In this document: positions 8,955-19,400 of the stretch, in pieces | Position numbering within the stretch: the stretch's first letter is position 1 | Layout: the number at the start of each line of letters is the position of its first letter | Origin: Bacillus sp. PAMC26568 | GTDB lineage: Bacteria > Bacillota > Bacilli > Bacillales > Bacillaceae | Direction of reading: 5' to 3' | Length of the DNA: 64,000 bases | Assembly (NCBI RefSeq): GCF_014235785.1 | Contig: NZ_CP060137.1 | Coordinates: 3,472,001-3,536,000, forward strand | Position numbers and translations under genes: made by a program | The notes under the pieces: generated by a model | Database searches by the model: none | Seen by the model: the letters and a program-made list of their open reading frames with translations, nothing else | What the model was told of the DNA's origin: nothing

Positions 8955-11900
8955 TATAAAAAAGCAGCTAGAGAAAAAAATCCTCGTTCTTGATGGAGCG
9001 ATGGGCACCATGATACAAGATGCAAATCTTTCTGCAGATGATTTCGGCGGTGAGGAATATGATGGCTGCAATGAATACTTAACAATAACGGCACCAAATG
9101 TGATCGAATCAATTCATGAAGCTTACCTGGAAGCAAAAGCAGATATTATTGAAACCAATACATTTGGAGCAACCAAAATAGTCCTTGATGAGTATGATCT
9201 TGGTCATCTCTCGTTCGAATTAAATAAGAAAGCAGCAGAAATCGCAAAAAAAGCAGCAGAAAAATATTCAACAGAAGAATGGCCGCGTTATGTTGCAGGC
9301 TCAATGGGACCAACGACCAAAACGCTCTCTGTAACCGGCGGTGCTACGTTTGAAGAACTGATTCAGAATTACGAGGAACAGACGCTTGGTCTGCTTGCCG
9401 GCGGTGTTGATTTGCTTTTGCTCGAAACAAGTCAGGATTTATTGAATGTAAAAGCAGGTTTTCTCGGAATCAAACGAGCCTTTGATAATGCAGGAAAAGA
9501 AGTTCCGCTGATGATTTCTGGAACAATCGAGCCAATGGGAACAACACTCGCAGGTCAGGATATTGAGGCCTTTTTCATCTCCCTAGAGCATATGAAGCCA
9601 TTATCTGTAGGACTTAACTGTGCAACAGGGCCTGAGTTTATGACTGATCACATCAGAACGTTATCAGGTATGGCACATACAGCTGTCAGCTGTTATCCGA
9701 ATGCCGGTCTGCCTGATGAAGAAGGCAATTATCACGAATCACCGCGATCTCTTGCTCAAAAAGTGAAGGGATTTGCGGAACAGGGCTGGCTGAACATTGT
9801 CGGCGGCTGCTGCGGCACAACCCCTGCACACATCACTGCAATATCGGATGCCGTTAGTGAGCTTCAGCCAAGGTCAGTGCCGGATCGTGACCCTGCCCAT
9901 ACTGTATCTGGAATAGACCCGCTTATCTATGATGATTCCATGCGTCCTCTCTTCGTAGGAGAACGGACAAATGTCATTGGCTCTAGAAAATTCAAGAGAT
10001 TAATAGCCGAGCAGAAATTTGAAGAAGCTGCCGAAATAGCCCGTGCCCAAGTAAAAAATGGCGCCCATGTCATTGATATCTGTCTTGCAGACCCAGATCG
10101 CGAAGAATTAGAAGATATGGAAGCATTTATGAAAGAAGTCACGAAAAAAGTAAAAGCACCGCTTGTCATCGATTCAACGGATGAAAAAGTCATTGAAAAG
10201 GCGCTCGCTTATTCACAAGGAAAAGTGATCATCAATTCCATCAATCTAGAAGACGGTGAAGAGAGATTTGATGCAGTAGTCCCTCTCATTCACAAATACG
10301 GAGCAGCTGTTGTTGTCGGAACAATAGATGAAAAAGGAATGGCGCTGACGGCTGAACAAAAGGTCGATATTGCCGTCCGTTCCTTTGAATTATTGACAGA
10401 GAAGCATGGCTTACACCCATCTGATATCATATTTGATCCGCTCGTTTTCCCAGTTGGAACTGGAGATGCACAATATATTGGCTCAGCTGAAGAAACAATA
10501 AATGGAATTCGGCTAATAAAAGAACGATTGCCGCATTGCTTAACCATTCTTGGTGTCAGCAATGTTTCATTCGGCCTCCCCCCCGTTGGCCGGGAAGTCC
10601 TGAATGCCGTGTATTTATACCATTGCACACAAGCAGGACTAGATTATGCCATCGTGAATACTGAAAAACTTGAGCGTTTTGCTTCAATTCCTAAAGAGGA
10701 AATTGAAATGGCAGAAACACTGCTTTTCAGCACAAATGACGAAACATTGGCAACGTTCACGAACCACTATAGAGGAAAAAAGAAAACCGCCAAAAAACCG
10801 GTTCAATCCTTGCCGTTAGAAGAACGTCTTGCTCAATACGTCGTTGAAGGAACAAAAGAAGGCCTGCTTGCAGATCTTGAGATTGCCTTAAAAGAGTACA
10901 ACACACCTCTTGATATCATAAACGGCCCACTCATGAAAGGCATGGCAGAAGTTGGGGAGTTATTTAATACAAACCAGCTGATTGTAGCCGAAGTACTCCA
11001 AAGCGCAGAAGTTATGAAAGCTTCTGTCTCCTTTTTAGAGAAGTATATGGAGAAAAAGGATGACAGCGGCAAAGGCAAGATTCTGCTTGCAACCGTTAAA
11101 GGAGACGTTCATGATATTGGGAAAAATCTTGTCGACATTATTTTGAGCAACAATGGCTATAAGGTCGTAGACTTAGGCATTAAAGTGACACCTCAGGATC
11201 TGATACTGGCAGTTAAAAAAGAAAATCCGGATATCGTTGGACTTTCGGGCCTTCTCGTTAAATCCGCACAGCAAATGGTTCTGACCGCGCAGGATTTAAA
11301 GGAAGCTGAAATTTCTGTGCCAATCATGGTTGGCGGAGCGGCTCTTTCGAGAAAATTTGCTGATGGCAAAATTGCTCCACAGTATAACGGTCCCGTTATT
11401 TATGCAAAAGACGCGATGGATGGATTATCACTGGCAAACAGAATCAGAGTGGATCCATCTCAATTCAAGAAAAAAGAAGTTGTGCCTGACAGAGCTTCAA
11501 TCAAGAAGACAACTCTGGCGGTAACAGAATTGCTCGAAAAAAGAGCCGAGCTCACACCTTCTCCTTATTTTCAGCCAGAGGATTGCAAGAGGCACATCCT
11601 TAAAGACATCGAGCTTACCCATTTGATTCCTTATATCAACATGCAAATGCTGATTGGCCATCATCTCGGATTAAAGGGAAAAGTGAAAGAGTTAATACGT
11701 AACAAAGATCCAAAAGCAATTGCTTTAAAAGAAACAATCGATGAGTTAATCATACAAGGACAAATAGAAAATTGGTTCCAGCCTGCTGCCGTTTATCAAT
11801 TTTTCCCGGCAGAATCTGACGGAAACAAGCTGCATATTCTAGACCCTGAGACAGAAAAAATTATGCAGACATTTGAATTTCCTAGACAAACTAAGCTTCC

Positions 11901-12366
11901 GCATCGGAGTATTTCGGACTATATACGCCCAAAAGAAGAAGGTTCACAAAGAGATTATGTCTCCTTCTTTGCAGTAACAGCCGGTAAAAAAGTAAGGGAA
12001 ATCGCAAATCAATTTAAAGAGCAAGGAGAGTATTTGAAAAGCCATGTCGTACAGGCACTTGCGCTTGAGCTTGCAGAAGGGCTTGCAGAACGGACTCATC
12101 AGCTCATCCGCGATCAATGGGGCTTTCCTGATCCTCCTGATTTTACAATGGATCAGCGCTTTTCAGCCAAATATCAAGGTCAGCGCTTTTCATTCGGCTA
12201 CCCAGCCTGTCCAAATTTAGATGATCAGGCTAAATTATTTGATCTTATTACTCCAGAAGACATTGGCATCAATCTCACAGAAGGATTTATGATGGAGCCT
12301 GAAGCTTCTGTTACAGCTATTGTCGTTGCCCACCCTGAAGCAAGGTATTTTAATGTTTTGAACTAA
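8947..12366 (+). CDS. metH: Cobalamin-dependent methionine synthase
   Basis: Transfers methyl from 5-methyl-THF to homocysteine through cobalamin. About 1139 residues with all four modules. The homocysteine domain (to ~325) has [10 protein letters not shown] and [11 protein letters not shown]. The pterin-binding domain (~350-610) has [17 protein letters not shown]. The B12 cap and B12 domains (~650-890) carry the cobalt-ligand motif GDVHDIGKN. The C-terminal SAM-dependent reactivation domain has the signature [12 protein letters not shown] start at ATG 8947, preceded by GAAAGGAAG, rather than the in-frame ATG at 8929, which lacks a ribosome site. It depends on cobalamin supply; no B12 genes are nearby. 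Confidence 0.96.
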   Translation: MFDIKKQLEKKILVLDGAMGTMIQDANLSADDFGGEEYDGCNEYLTITAPNVIESIHEAYLEAKADIIETNTFGATKIVLDEYDLGHLSFELNKKAAEIAKKAAEKYSTEEWPRYVAGSMGPTTKTLSVTGGATFEELIQNYEEQTLGLLAGGVDLLLLETSQDLLNVKAGFLGIKRAFDNAGKEVPLMISGTIEPMGTTLAGQDIEAFFISLEHMKPLSVGLNCATGPEFMTDHIRTLSGMAHTAVSCYPNAGLPDEEGNYHESPRSLAQKVKGFAEQGWLNIVGGCCGTTPAHITAISDAVSELQPRSVPDRDPAHTVSGIDPLIYDDSMRPLFVGERTNVIGSRKFKRLIAEQKFEEAAEIARAQVKNGAHVIDICLADPDREELEDMEAFMKEVTKKVKAPLVIDSTDEKVIEKALAYSQGKVIINSINLEDGEERFDAVVPLIHKYGAAVVVGTIDEKGMALTAEQKVDIAVRSFELLTEKHGLHPSDIIFDPLVFPVGTGDAQYIGSAEETINGIRLIKERLPHCLTILGVSNVSFGLPPVGREVLNAVYLYHCTQAGLDYAIVNTEKLERFASIPKEEIEMAETLLFSTNDETLATFTNHYRGKKKTAKKPVQSLPLEERLAQYVVEGTKEGLLADLEIALKEYNTPLDIINGPLMKGMAEVGELFNTNQLIVAEVLQSAEVMKASVSFLEKYMEKKDDSGKGKILLATVKGDVHDIGKNLVDIILSNNGYKVVDLGIKVTPQDLILAVKKENPDIVGLSGLLVKSAQQMVLTAQDLKEAEISVPIMVGGAALSRKFADGKIAPQYNGPVIYAKDAMDGLSLANRIRVDPSQFKKKEVVPDRASIKKTTLAVTELLEKRAELTPSPYFQPEDCKRHILKDIELTHLIPYINMQMLIGHHLGLKGKVKELIRNKDPKAIALKETIDELIIQGQIENWFQPAAVYQFFPAESDGNKLHILDPETEKIMQTFEFPRQTKLPHRSISDYIRPKEEGSQRDYVSFFAVTAGKKVREIANQFKEQGEYLKSHVVQALALELAEGLAERTHQLIRDQWGFPDPPDFTMDQRFSAKYQGQRFSFGYPACPNLDDQAKLFDLITPEDIGINLTEGFMMEPEASVTAIVVAHPEARYFNVLN

Positions 12367-12391
12367 AACTTCGGTTTTGGTTCTTTTTTTA
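12365..12391 (+). terminator. Probable terminator of metH
   Basis: Short hairpin AAAAC-TTCG-GTTTT starting inside the stop codon, then TTCTTTTTTT. Confidence 0.5.
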
Positions 12392-12392
12392 T

Positions 12393-12595
12393 GGCCCTTT
12401 TCGTAAAGTTTGCTGCTTTTAGAAAAATGGTTAAAACCTTGAGTGATCTACGCTGCAGCCACTTGACTCCTGCGGGAAATAGAGGGAATGGGAGACCCCG
12501 AGGCTCCTATCCCTCCCTGCGGAAAGCAAGTGCCTGCAGCGGAAATCTATGGTAGAAATTTTTATCCCAAAACAACAATCAATGTGAAAACAGCC
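12393..12595 (+). mobile_element. MITE-like element, copy 1
   Basis: About 203 bases bounded by imperfect inverted ends GGCCCTTTTCGTAAAGTTTG and (complement) GGCTGTTTTCACATTGATTG. The core has ACTTGACTCCTGCGGGAAAT and TGCGGAAAGCAAGTGCCTGC arms that can fold on each other. TTTTTTAT flanks both ends, which may be a target duplication or chance in T-rich DNA. There is no reading frame inside. A second copy, inverted, is at 35395-35613. The core resembles an intergenic repeat I recall as common in Bacillus genomes. Confidence 0.7.
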
Positions 12596-12613
12596 TTTTT
12601 TATTGAATTTTAT

Positions 12614-12638
12614 GTTTCATCTCATTCAATCAGGGAAT
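12614..12638 (+). promoter_or_regulatory. Putative sigma-B promoter of the dehydrogenase gene
   Basis: GTTTCA at 12614-12619, 13-base spacer, GGGAAT at 12633-12638. This is close to the general-stress consensus GTTTAA-N12-15-GGGWAW, and the gene downstream resembles a general stress protein. Confidence 0.5.
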
Positions 12639-12717
12639 AAATACAACATACATATTCAACATACTTATCCAGATTTTTCACCATACTAAGCCTGAATAAC
12701 ACATGGAGGGATGCAAG

Positions 12718-13587
12718 ATGAGTCAAGATAGCCTAAATAAGCAGACGATGCCTGCACAGCATCAGGATGTTCAGCCAGGGCATGAAAATGTAATGAATCC
12801 GCAGCCGCAGTTTGATGCGCTTAACTATAAAGGCAGCGGGAAACTTCTTGATAAGGTGGCCATCATCACAGGAGGGGATTCAGGAATAGGGCGTGCGGTT
12901 GCTGTTCATTATGCAAAGGAAGGCGCCGATGTTGTTGTTTGTTATTTGAATGAACATGAGGATGCAAATGAAACAAAGCGGTTAGTTGAGCAGGAAGGAC
13001 GTCAATGTCATCTGATGGCAGGCGATATTGGAGAGGAACCTTATTGCAGGCAAATCGTCTCCGAGACCGTTATTAAACTAGGGAAAATCGATATTCTAGT
13101 CAATAACGCTGCTGAGCAGCATCCGCAGGCTGGAATTGAGGAAATTTCAAAAGAGCAGCTTGAAAGGACATTTAAAACCAATATCTTCTCATTCTTTTAT
13201 CTAACAAAAGCTGCTCTCCCTTATTTAAAGGAAGGAAGCAGCATCATTAATACGTCATCGATTACGGCATATGCAGGAAATGAACAGCTGATTGATTATT
13301 CTGCAACGAAAGGAGCCATTACAGCTTTTACACGCTCACTTTCCATGTCTCTGGTCAAAAAAGGAATCCGAGTAAACGGTGTGGCTCCCGGACCGATATG
13401 GACACCTCTAATCCCGTCTACTTTTGATGGTGAAAAGGTTTCTGAGTTTGGGGCAGATACTCCAATGGGACTTCCAGGTCAGCCGGAAGAACTTGCACCA
13501 AGCTATGTCTTCCTTGCAAGCCAAGATTCAACTTATATTACCGGCCAGATGATCCATGTGAACGGCGGAAAGATTATCAATGGCTAG
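12718..13587 (+). CDS. Short-chain dehydrogenase/reductase, general stress protein 39 type
   Basis: A 289-residue classical SDR with an N-terminal tail of about 40 polar residues (QDVQPGHENVMNPQPQ), as in the Bacillus YdaD/YhdF group. NAD(P)-binding motif TGGDSGIGRAVA, then NNAAEQ, the catalytic Ser in NTSSITAYAG and the YSATKGA Tyr-Lys pair are all present. The C-terminus VNGGKIING fits. The substrate is unknown. I start at ATG 12718, since the upstream ATG at 12703 lies in front of the GGAGGG ribosome site. A sigma-B-like promoter precedes it, suggesting stress induction. Confidence 0.9.
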   Translation: MSQDSLNKQTMPAQHQDVQPGHENVMNPQPQFDALNYKGSGKLLDKVAIITGGDSGIGRAVAVHYAKEGADVVVCYLNEHEDANETKRLVEQEGRQCHLMAGDIGEEPYCRQIVSETVIKLGKIDILVNNAAEQHPQAGIEEISKEQLERTFKTNIFSFFYLTKAALPYLKEGSSIINTSSITAYAGNEQLIDYSATKGAITAFTRSLSMSLVKKGIRVNGVAPGPIWTPLIPSTFDGEKVSEFGADTPMGLPGQPEELAPSYVFLASQDSTYITGQMIHVNGGKIING

Positions 13588-13599
13588 AAACAAATCCCG

Positions 13600-13631
13600 A
13601 AACGCTTGAAGAATATTTCAAGCGTTTTTTT
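13600..13631 (+). terminator. Terminator of the dehydrogenase gene
   Basis: AACGCTTGAA/TTCAAGCGTT hairpin followed by T7. Confidence 0.93.
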
Positions 13632-13727
13632 GATGAAAATTTTATGGAATGACTTTGAAAATGTGTTTTTAACTAATACATATTAGCAAACGGTTACATA
13701 CAATAGAATTAGAGAGGAGGGAAACAC

Positions 13728-13919
13728 ATGGATCGATTGATTTTCTTATTTTTAGCAGGCATTATCGCTGGCTTTGCATTAATTAAAGTAGCAGGATTTT
13801 TAGGATTTTTAGCATTTTTAGCGCCTTTTGTAAAAATTGTTGGAGTTATAGCTATTTTAGTCTTTTCTTTAGTTCTTATCCTTAAAGGCTTTAAAAATTT
13901 ATTTCATGGCCATAAGTAA
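13728..13919 (+). CDS. Small hydrophobic membrane protein
   Basis: A 63-residue protein with two hydrophobic segments (about 4-30 and 34-54) and a basic tail ending FKNLFHGHK. GAGAGGAGGG precedes the ATG and an intrinsic terminator follows, so it looks like a real single-gene unit. The segments are rich in Gly, Ala, Phe and Leu. I do not recognise a named family. Confidence 0.7.
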   Translation: MDRLIFLFLAGIIAGFALIKVAGFLGFLAFLAPFVKIVGVIAILVFSLVLILKGFKNLFHGHK

Positions 13920-13938
13920 CTTACTGCATCCTAAGTAA

Positions 13939-13968
13939 TAACCGGTGAATAAAATCGCCGGTTTTTTT
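13939..13968 (+). terminator. Terminator after the small membrane protein gene
   Basis: AACCGGTGA/TCGCCGGTT hairpin with one mismatch, then T7. Confidence 0.9.
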
Positions 13969-14083
13969 ATGCACTTTTCATTCCTATCTTATCTCAATAG
14001 AAATAGGCTAACATAATCTTAATCTTGGCATATCTTATCTTTGAGCTAACTTGCTCATAAATGCTAAATAGGAGGAATTCATA

Positions 14084-14212
14084 ATGAGTAAAGAAGGAAA
14101 TTGCGGCGGAGGCTACAATAACAGTTTCGCGTTAATCATCGTATTGTTTATTTTGTTAATTATCATCGGTGCTTCTTTTGTTGGTGGAGCTGGATACGAC
14201 GGCTACTGCTAA
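14084..14212 (+). CDS. YjcZ family sporulation-type small protein
   Basis: A 42-residue protein starting [20 protein letters not shown], with one membrane-spanning stretch of Ile and Leu, ending [10 protein letters not shown] Gly/Tyr/Cys-rich head, one membrane helix and a short Gly/Tyr tail define the YjcZ family, found in spore formers. AGGAGG stands 7 bases before the ATG and a terminator follows. The function is unknown. Confidence 0.85.
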   Translation: MSKEGNCGGGYNNSFALIIVLFILLIIIGASFVGGAGYDGYC

Positions 14213-14222
14213 AGATTGCTTA

Positions 14223-14256
14223 AAACGGCTAACCTCCTGGTTATGCCGTTTTTTTA
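14223..14256 (+). terminator. Terminator after the YjcZ-like gene
   Basis: AACGGCTAACC/GGTTATGCCGTT hairpin with a one-base bulge and loop TCCT, then T7. Confidence 0.9.
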
Positions 14257-14351
14257 TAACAAATACAAAAGACATACCTGAACCTCTAGAATAAAAACAC
14301 TAACGGCATGTTTCTAACTGCACTGGGTATTTTAACGCTATCTTACATGAA

Positions 14352-14498
14352 TCCTGAACTAATTGTATCCCTTCTTATTATCCTAAATGCGACTCTAACT
14401 ATCTGCACTAGCCCTCTTATTATCCGGAAACCAGGTCTAACTACCTGAAAATTAGATCTTACTATCAGAGCTCCAATCCCCTGAAATAACGATTAAAA
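14352..14498. repeat. Degenerate 21-base-period repeat, locus 2
   Basis: Seven units in exact register begin at 14352, 14373, 14394, 14415, 14436, 14457 and 14478. Examples are TCTTATTATCCTAAATGCG, TCTTATTATCCGGAAACCA and TCTAACTACCTGAAAATTA; the consensus is near TCTTACTATCCGAAAA plus five variable bases. The array lies between two converging terminators. Confidence 0.75.
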
Positions 14499-14516
14499 GG
14501 CAACAATGCTAATGTA

Positions 14517-14552
14517 AAAAAAAACGCATGGATTGAAAATATCCATGCGTTT
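14517..14552 (-). terminator. Terminator of ppaC
   Basis: AACGCATGGAT/ATCCATGCGTT hairpin, with T8 following on the minus strand. Confidence 0.92.
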
Positions 14553-14574
14553 CATAATGATTTAGCTATCTTTA

Positions 14575-15513
14575 TTAAACTTCCGTGCTAGTTAAAATAT
14601 CCGTAATAACAGGCACGATTTGTTTTTTGCGGGAGACTACGCCTTTTAAAAGAGCCATGTTATCTGCAAGCTTAACGCCGTATGCCTGTTCAACAGCACG
14701 TGTTTCGCGCCCAAGTGCCAGAGCAACTGAGTCATTAATTAAGATGTCTGTTACGACAAAGACGAAAAGATCCAATTCTTTTTCAGCAATGACAGAAGAG
14801 ATCAATGCTTCTATTTCTTCTTTATGAACCAATACATCATTCGGATCAACAGCATTTACTTGTGCGATCTCTACTTTGTAATTGCCCATAGAGAATTCTT
14901 TCGCATCTAATGAGATAAGTTCAGCAACTGTTTTGTCACTTAAATCAGCACCGGCTTTTAGCATATCAAGTCCATAAACTTCAGGATCAACTCCTGCAAT
15001 TTCTGCTAATTCACGTGCTGCAGCAATATCCTGCTCTGTGCAAGTTGGCGATTTAAATAATAAAGAGTCAGAGATGATAGCAGAAAGCATCAAACCCGCA
15101 ATTTCCTTAGGAATGCTTACACCATTCTCCTTGTACAATTTGTTTAAAATGGTTGCCGTACATCCGACAGGCTCTGCACGATAGTACAATGGATCACTTG
15201 TTTCGAAATTGGCAATGCGGTGGTGATCGATGACTTCAAGTACACGGACATCATCAATATCGCTCACACTTTGCTGACGTTCGTTATGATCAACCAGGAT
15301 CACTTGATTTACCTCAGTTGCAACGGTTTCTACAAAACGGGGAACTTTCACCGCAAATGTGTCTAATGCGAATTGAGTTTCACCATTGATTTCACCTAAA
15401 CGCACTGGCTCAACGTTTAATCCAAGCTTTGTTTTCAGATCTGCATACGCAATGGCAGAGCAAATTGTATCTGTATCAGGATTCTTGTGACCAAAAATAA
15501 GTACTTTTTCCAT
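14575..15513 (-). CDS. ppaC: Manganese-dependent inorganic pyrophosphatase (family II)
   Basis: A 312-residue cytoplasmic DHH-family enzyme that hydrolyses pyrophosphate to phosphate, pulling biosynthetic reactions forward. Metal-binding motifs are [13 protein letters not shown] (8-20), VDHNE (about 75) and the DHH signature [10 protein letters not shown] (about 95-104). The C-terminal DHHA2 half carries the substrate-binding [12 protein letters not shown] (SRKKQ motif). The length is standard. AAAGGAG precedes the start, and it is a single gene with its own terminator. Confidence 0.96.
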   Translation of the reverse strand: MEKVLIFGHKNPDTDTICSAIAYADLKTKLGLNVEPVRLGEINGETQFALDTFAVKVPRFVETVATEVNQVILVDHNERQQSVSDIDDVRVLEVIDHHRIANFETSDPLYYRAEPVGCTATILNKLYKENGVSIPKEIAGLMLSAIISDSLLFKSPTCTEQDIAAARELAEIAGVDPEVYGLDMLKAGADLSDKTVAELISLDAKEFSMGNYKVEIAQVNAVDPNDVLVHKEEIEALISSVIAEKELDLFVFVVTDILINDSVALALGRETRAVEQAYGVKLADNMALLKGVVSRKKQIVPVITDILTSTEV

Positions 15514-15645
15514 GTTAAAAACTCCTTTGCTGTATATGGTGTAGGATTAATGTACATATATTTTCTTATTTTAACAGAAAATCACGCTGTTCACTGTCTC
15601 AATTTTAAGTATAAAGCAATTTATATCCTATTTTAACCGTTCTGC

Positions 15646-16449
15646 CTACTTTTTCAAGTGTGATCTTATGATTGAAAGCAGCCTGACCTTTTCATAATGC
15701 GGGATCGATTCAGTAAGTCTGGCAGCCGCAACTGGCAGTTCCCAGTTCTTTAGTTCTTGCAGTGAAAATGAATGATGTTTTCTATACTCACAAGCGTAAA
15801 CCATGGATATCCAATTGCGGATGACTTCTAATGAGCCCCTTCGCTTCTTCATACCTCCATATTTTAAAAGAAGAAGTGTCCGGGCAAGATCAGCAATAGG
15901 GTGGCCTGCTGATGCATCAGCCCAATCAATGATGATTGGGCCACGTGTTGTGCACAGAATATTATCTGGGTGAAAATCACCGTGGCAAAGCAGGTCTCCC
16001 TCTGGAAGTTTCGCTAAAACCTTAAGAATCATGTCTTTCTCTGTTCGCCTAAGATTCACTTCATCAATATTCCGCTTGAGGCCATGTCTCTGACTTTTCA
16101 GCGACACCCCTGACTTTGTATGAAAGTCCGCCTGCAGTCTTGCCATTAGTTTTAAACTTTGAAGCATTGAAAGAGGTCCCTTCATCATTGTAGAAGTCAA
16201 TGACGTGCCTTCTATTTTTTCAAAGACAATCCCATCTTTCCCATCTAGTTTTACAATCTCATAAGCTATGGGAACTCGAATTCCCTTCTTCATTAATAAT
16301 TGGTTTACCTGAAACTCATAATCAGCTGTACCATATCGGCAGACCTTTACTGCCTTATCATTTTCGTACGAGTAAACAACCGCAGCAGATCCTTCTCCGA
16401 GGATGTGTTTAGAATTCATTTCCAGTTCAATTGATGTTTTCACTAACAT
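15646..16449 (-). CDS. Aminoglycoside/choline-kinase-like phosphotransferase
   Basis: A protein of about 267 residues with the APH fold. Ser/Gly-rich nucleotide loop LGEGSAAVVY, a conserved Lys in KAVKVCRYG, the catalytic loop LCHGDFHPDNIL (His-Gly-Asp and Asn) and the metal-binding IIDWADASAG are all present, so it should be an active kinase. The substrate is unknown; relatives phosphorylate small amines, sugars or antibiotics. I choose ATG 16449, spaced from AAAAGG, rather than GTG 16458 that overlaps the preceding stop. It begins five bases after the stop of the giant TPR gene, so the two are probably translated together. The operon partner is the best clue to its job. Confidence 0.85.
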   Translation of the reverse strand: MLVKTSIELEMNSKHILGEGSAAVVYSYENDKAVKVCRYGTADYEFQVNQLLMKKGIRVPIAYEIVKLDGKDGIVFEKIEGTSLTSTMMKGPLSMLQSLKLMARLQADFHTKSGVSLKSQRHGLKRNIDEVNLRRTEKDMILKVLAKLPEGDLLCHGDFHPDNILCTTRGPIIIDWADASAGHPIADLARTLLLLKYGGMKKRRGSLEVIRNWISMVYACEYRKHHSFSLQELKNWELPVAAARLTESIPHYEKVRLLSIIRSHLKK

Positions 16450-16454
16450 CAAAT

Positions 16455-19400
16455 TCACCTTTTCATCTGAGGATTTAACGGAAAATACCCTGCTTCCTTT
16501 AGAAGCTCTAAATCTTCATCATCTTCTGCCATCTCTGTGAAAATAAATTCCTCATCAAGCTTATAAAGAGTTTCCAGCTGATCTGCAGATTCTTTAAATC
16601 TTCCTAAAATGGAAAGATAGCAGGCTCTGTTGTATAAACTGATTAAATCTTCTGGTTCCATAGAAATGGCTTTTTCTACCGCACCTAGTGCCTGTTCCAT
16701 TTTATTTTGATGTTTATAGATCAATCCAAGCTGATTATAATTATCATGATCATTTGGATCAATATCGATAGCTTTAGCGATAGCTTTTTCTGCTTTTTTG
16801 TATTTTTCCATTGCTTCATAGATTCTCGACAAATGAAAATATCCTTTTTCAACTGCCGGCTCGATCTCTACTGCACGCAAATGAGCATTCTCTGCTTCTT
16901 CATAATCACCAAGTTCAGTCAAGGCAGCTCCAAACAGATTAAAATAATCGGGATCCTCATTATCTTCTAACAATGTTTCCAGCAGATTGCATGCCTCTGA
17001 TAAATACTTTACAGCCTTTTTCTCACTGACAGTTCCGTATTCATTCACATAAAGTCCCGCCAGCCTGTATGCGATATCCGGATCCCAGTTATGGCGAATG
17101 GACTGCTCAAGAACTTTGATGGCGTCCTCAGATAAACCAGAGTTTTCATAAAAATCAACAAACCAAAATACAGCTGCACTATTTTCACGGTCAAGCTTAA
17201 TTGATTCTTCGTAAAGTCCAATTAAAATCCCAAAATTCAAGCTTACTTTTGAAAAATTTCTGATTCGCTTCAGCCAGCTTTTTTGTTCCTCTACTTCTTC
17301 TACCGCATCTTGCATGGACTGTAAATGTCTTTCATAAGCAGCTGCTGCATTCATAAAAACCATGCTTTTCTCTTGATTGGAAAGCTTCATTTTTCTGATT
17401 TCACTGTCCAATTTAGGCATTGATCTCGTGCTCAACATTAGTTCAATCCACGTGTCGTAAAGACTTTTGTTCTCACTATTTTCCATTATCAAAGTATGAA
17501 GCTGAGCTTTAGCTTGTTTTACTTTTCCCTGCTTCATCCAAAGCTTCACTTGATGAACGAGAATCTGAAATTGAGAAGGTGCGAGTTCATATGCTTTGCT
17601 CAGGCAATTTTCTTCCTCTTTTATATCGCCAAGCTTTCCGTGCACATGGGCAAGAGCATCATAAAAAAATGCCTGCTCCACCTTTTTCTCAAGACTTAAC
17701 AAATGTCCTTTGAATTCTTCAATCTCTGATGGTTTTTCCATCACCTGAAGGACTGTTTCAACCGGAATGCAATAAGGATTAAGATTAAATGCGCGAAGCA
17801 GGTAATCTAATTCCTGTTCTCTGTCTTCTCTTCTCTTAGCAATGGAAGCAAGATCCAGCATAGCCTGTTCATGTGAGGAATCAAGCTCCAGCACTTTTTT
17901 ATAATATTTTTCAGCTTCGTCATTGTCTTCAATTTTACATGCAATCTCTCCAAGACGATAAAACGGAAGAATATCATCATTCTTTATTGCAATTGCTCCA
18001 TCAAAATACTCTTTTGCTTTATCAAGATAGCCATGAGCTTCATATAAACAGCCAATGTAACTGATCAGCAAAAATTCTTCTCGTGTTTTATCGTTCCTTA
18101 AGCTTTCCAGGAATTTGAGTCCGCGTCGATAAAATGGCGTCTCAGAAACAAGATTGACATAAACCTCAAGCGCTTCTTCCAAATCGGCCCCAGCATATAA
18201 TATCCCTTTTTCAACATACGACAGCGCAAGTTCTATATGAGATTCCTTTTCTTCCATTTCTTCAGCAGCAGCCCACATAAGCTTTCCGGCATTTACGAGA
18301 AACTCACTGTTTTTCTGGAAATCTTCATAGTATAAATTGATTGATTGGAAGCATTGTTCGAGTTTTCCTTCTTCTTTAAAAATGGAAGCAAGTGAAATCC
18401 TGGAATAGACATCTTCTGCATCCAGTTCTGCTGCTTTTTCATACCAAATTCGTGCTTGTGCATAATCTCCCGCTCGTTCATATAGATCTCCAAGTTCTTG
18501 GATGAGCAGCTCGTTTTCCCCGCATTCATTTATCCCTTTTTGAAGGGTCTCTTTTGCTTTAACAGTGTCTTCATATACAAATTCATATAGGCCTGCTAAT
18601 TCCCGGTAGCCTAAAGAGACATCTGGCTCTAACGAAATCGCTGTCTGAAATCCTCTAAGTGCAAGATGGTACCTTCCTAATTCCTTATCGCATTTTGCTC
18701 TTTGATACCATGCATATCCATTGTGTTTATCTGTGTTGAGAATACGGTGAAAAAGAGCTCTGGCTTCATCAAATTTATCCATTTCCATTAAGATCATTCC
18801 GTGGTTTATTTGAGGGAATGCGTCTTCTTCATTAATATCCATCGCAATCTCTGAATATTTTATTGCTTCTTTTAGATTGTCCTGATTTAGTTCGGTCAGA
18901 GCTAAATAAGACCATAGAATGTGATCGTCCGGTTCATTTTTTACAGCTTCTTTAAAAGATGCAAACGCTCCTGTATAGTCATCTGAGCTGTAGCTTATTC
19001 TCCCTTTTAAATACCAATAATTTGAAAGATAATGTTTGAACTTGATTTGCTTAAGATATTCTTCTGAGCGTTCTATTTTATTTATACTAAAATAACCCAT
19101 CGCCGCTGAAAGACTGCGATATTCTGACTCCTCTGAATGAGCAAAAACATAGCCGCTGGCTGTTTCTAAAATGGCTTCATCCACTTTGTTCGGCAAATAT
19201 TTGATGATATAGGCTGATACAGCCATATGCTGCAAATGGTCCTTAAGAAAAGCCTGATCTTCAACGCTTAGCTTGCTGTCATCTTCCTCCGTTAAAGAAA
19301 AAAGTCTCTCTGCTATTTCATGCTCTTTTTCAGACAAAACATCTAATTGCGCGGCATCTTTTTCGGGAACTATTGCAATGGATAATACCCCGTTATTACC

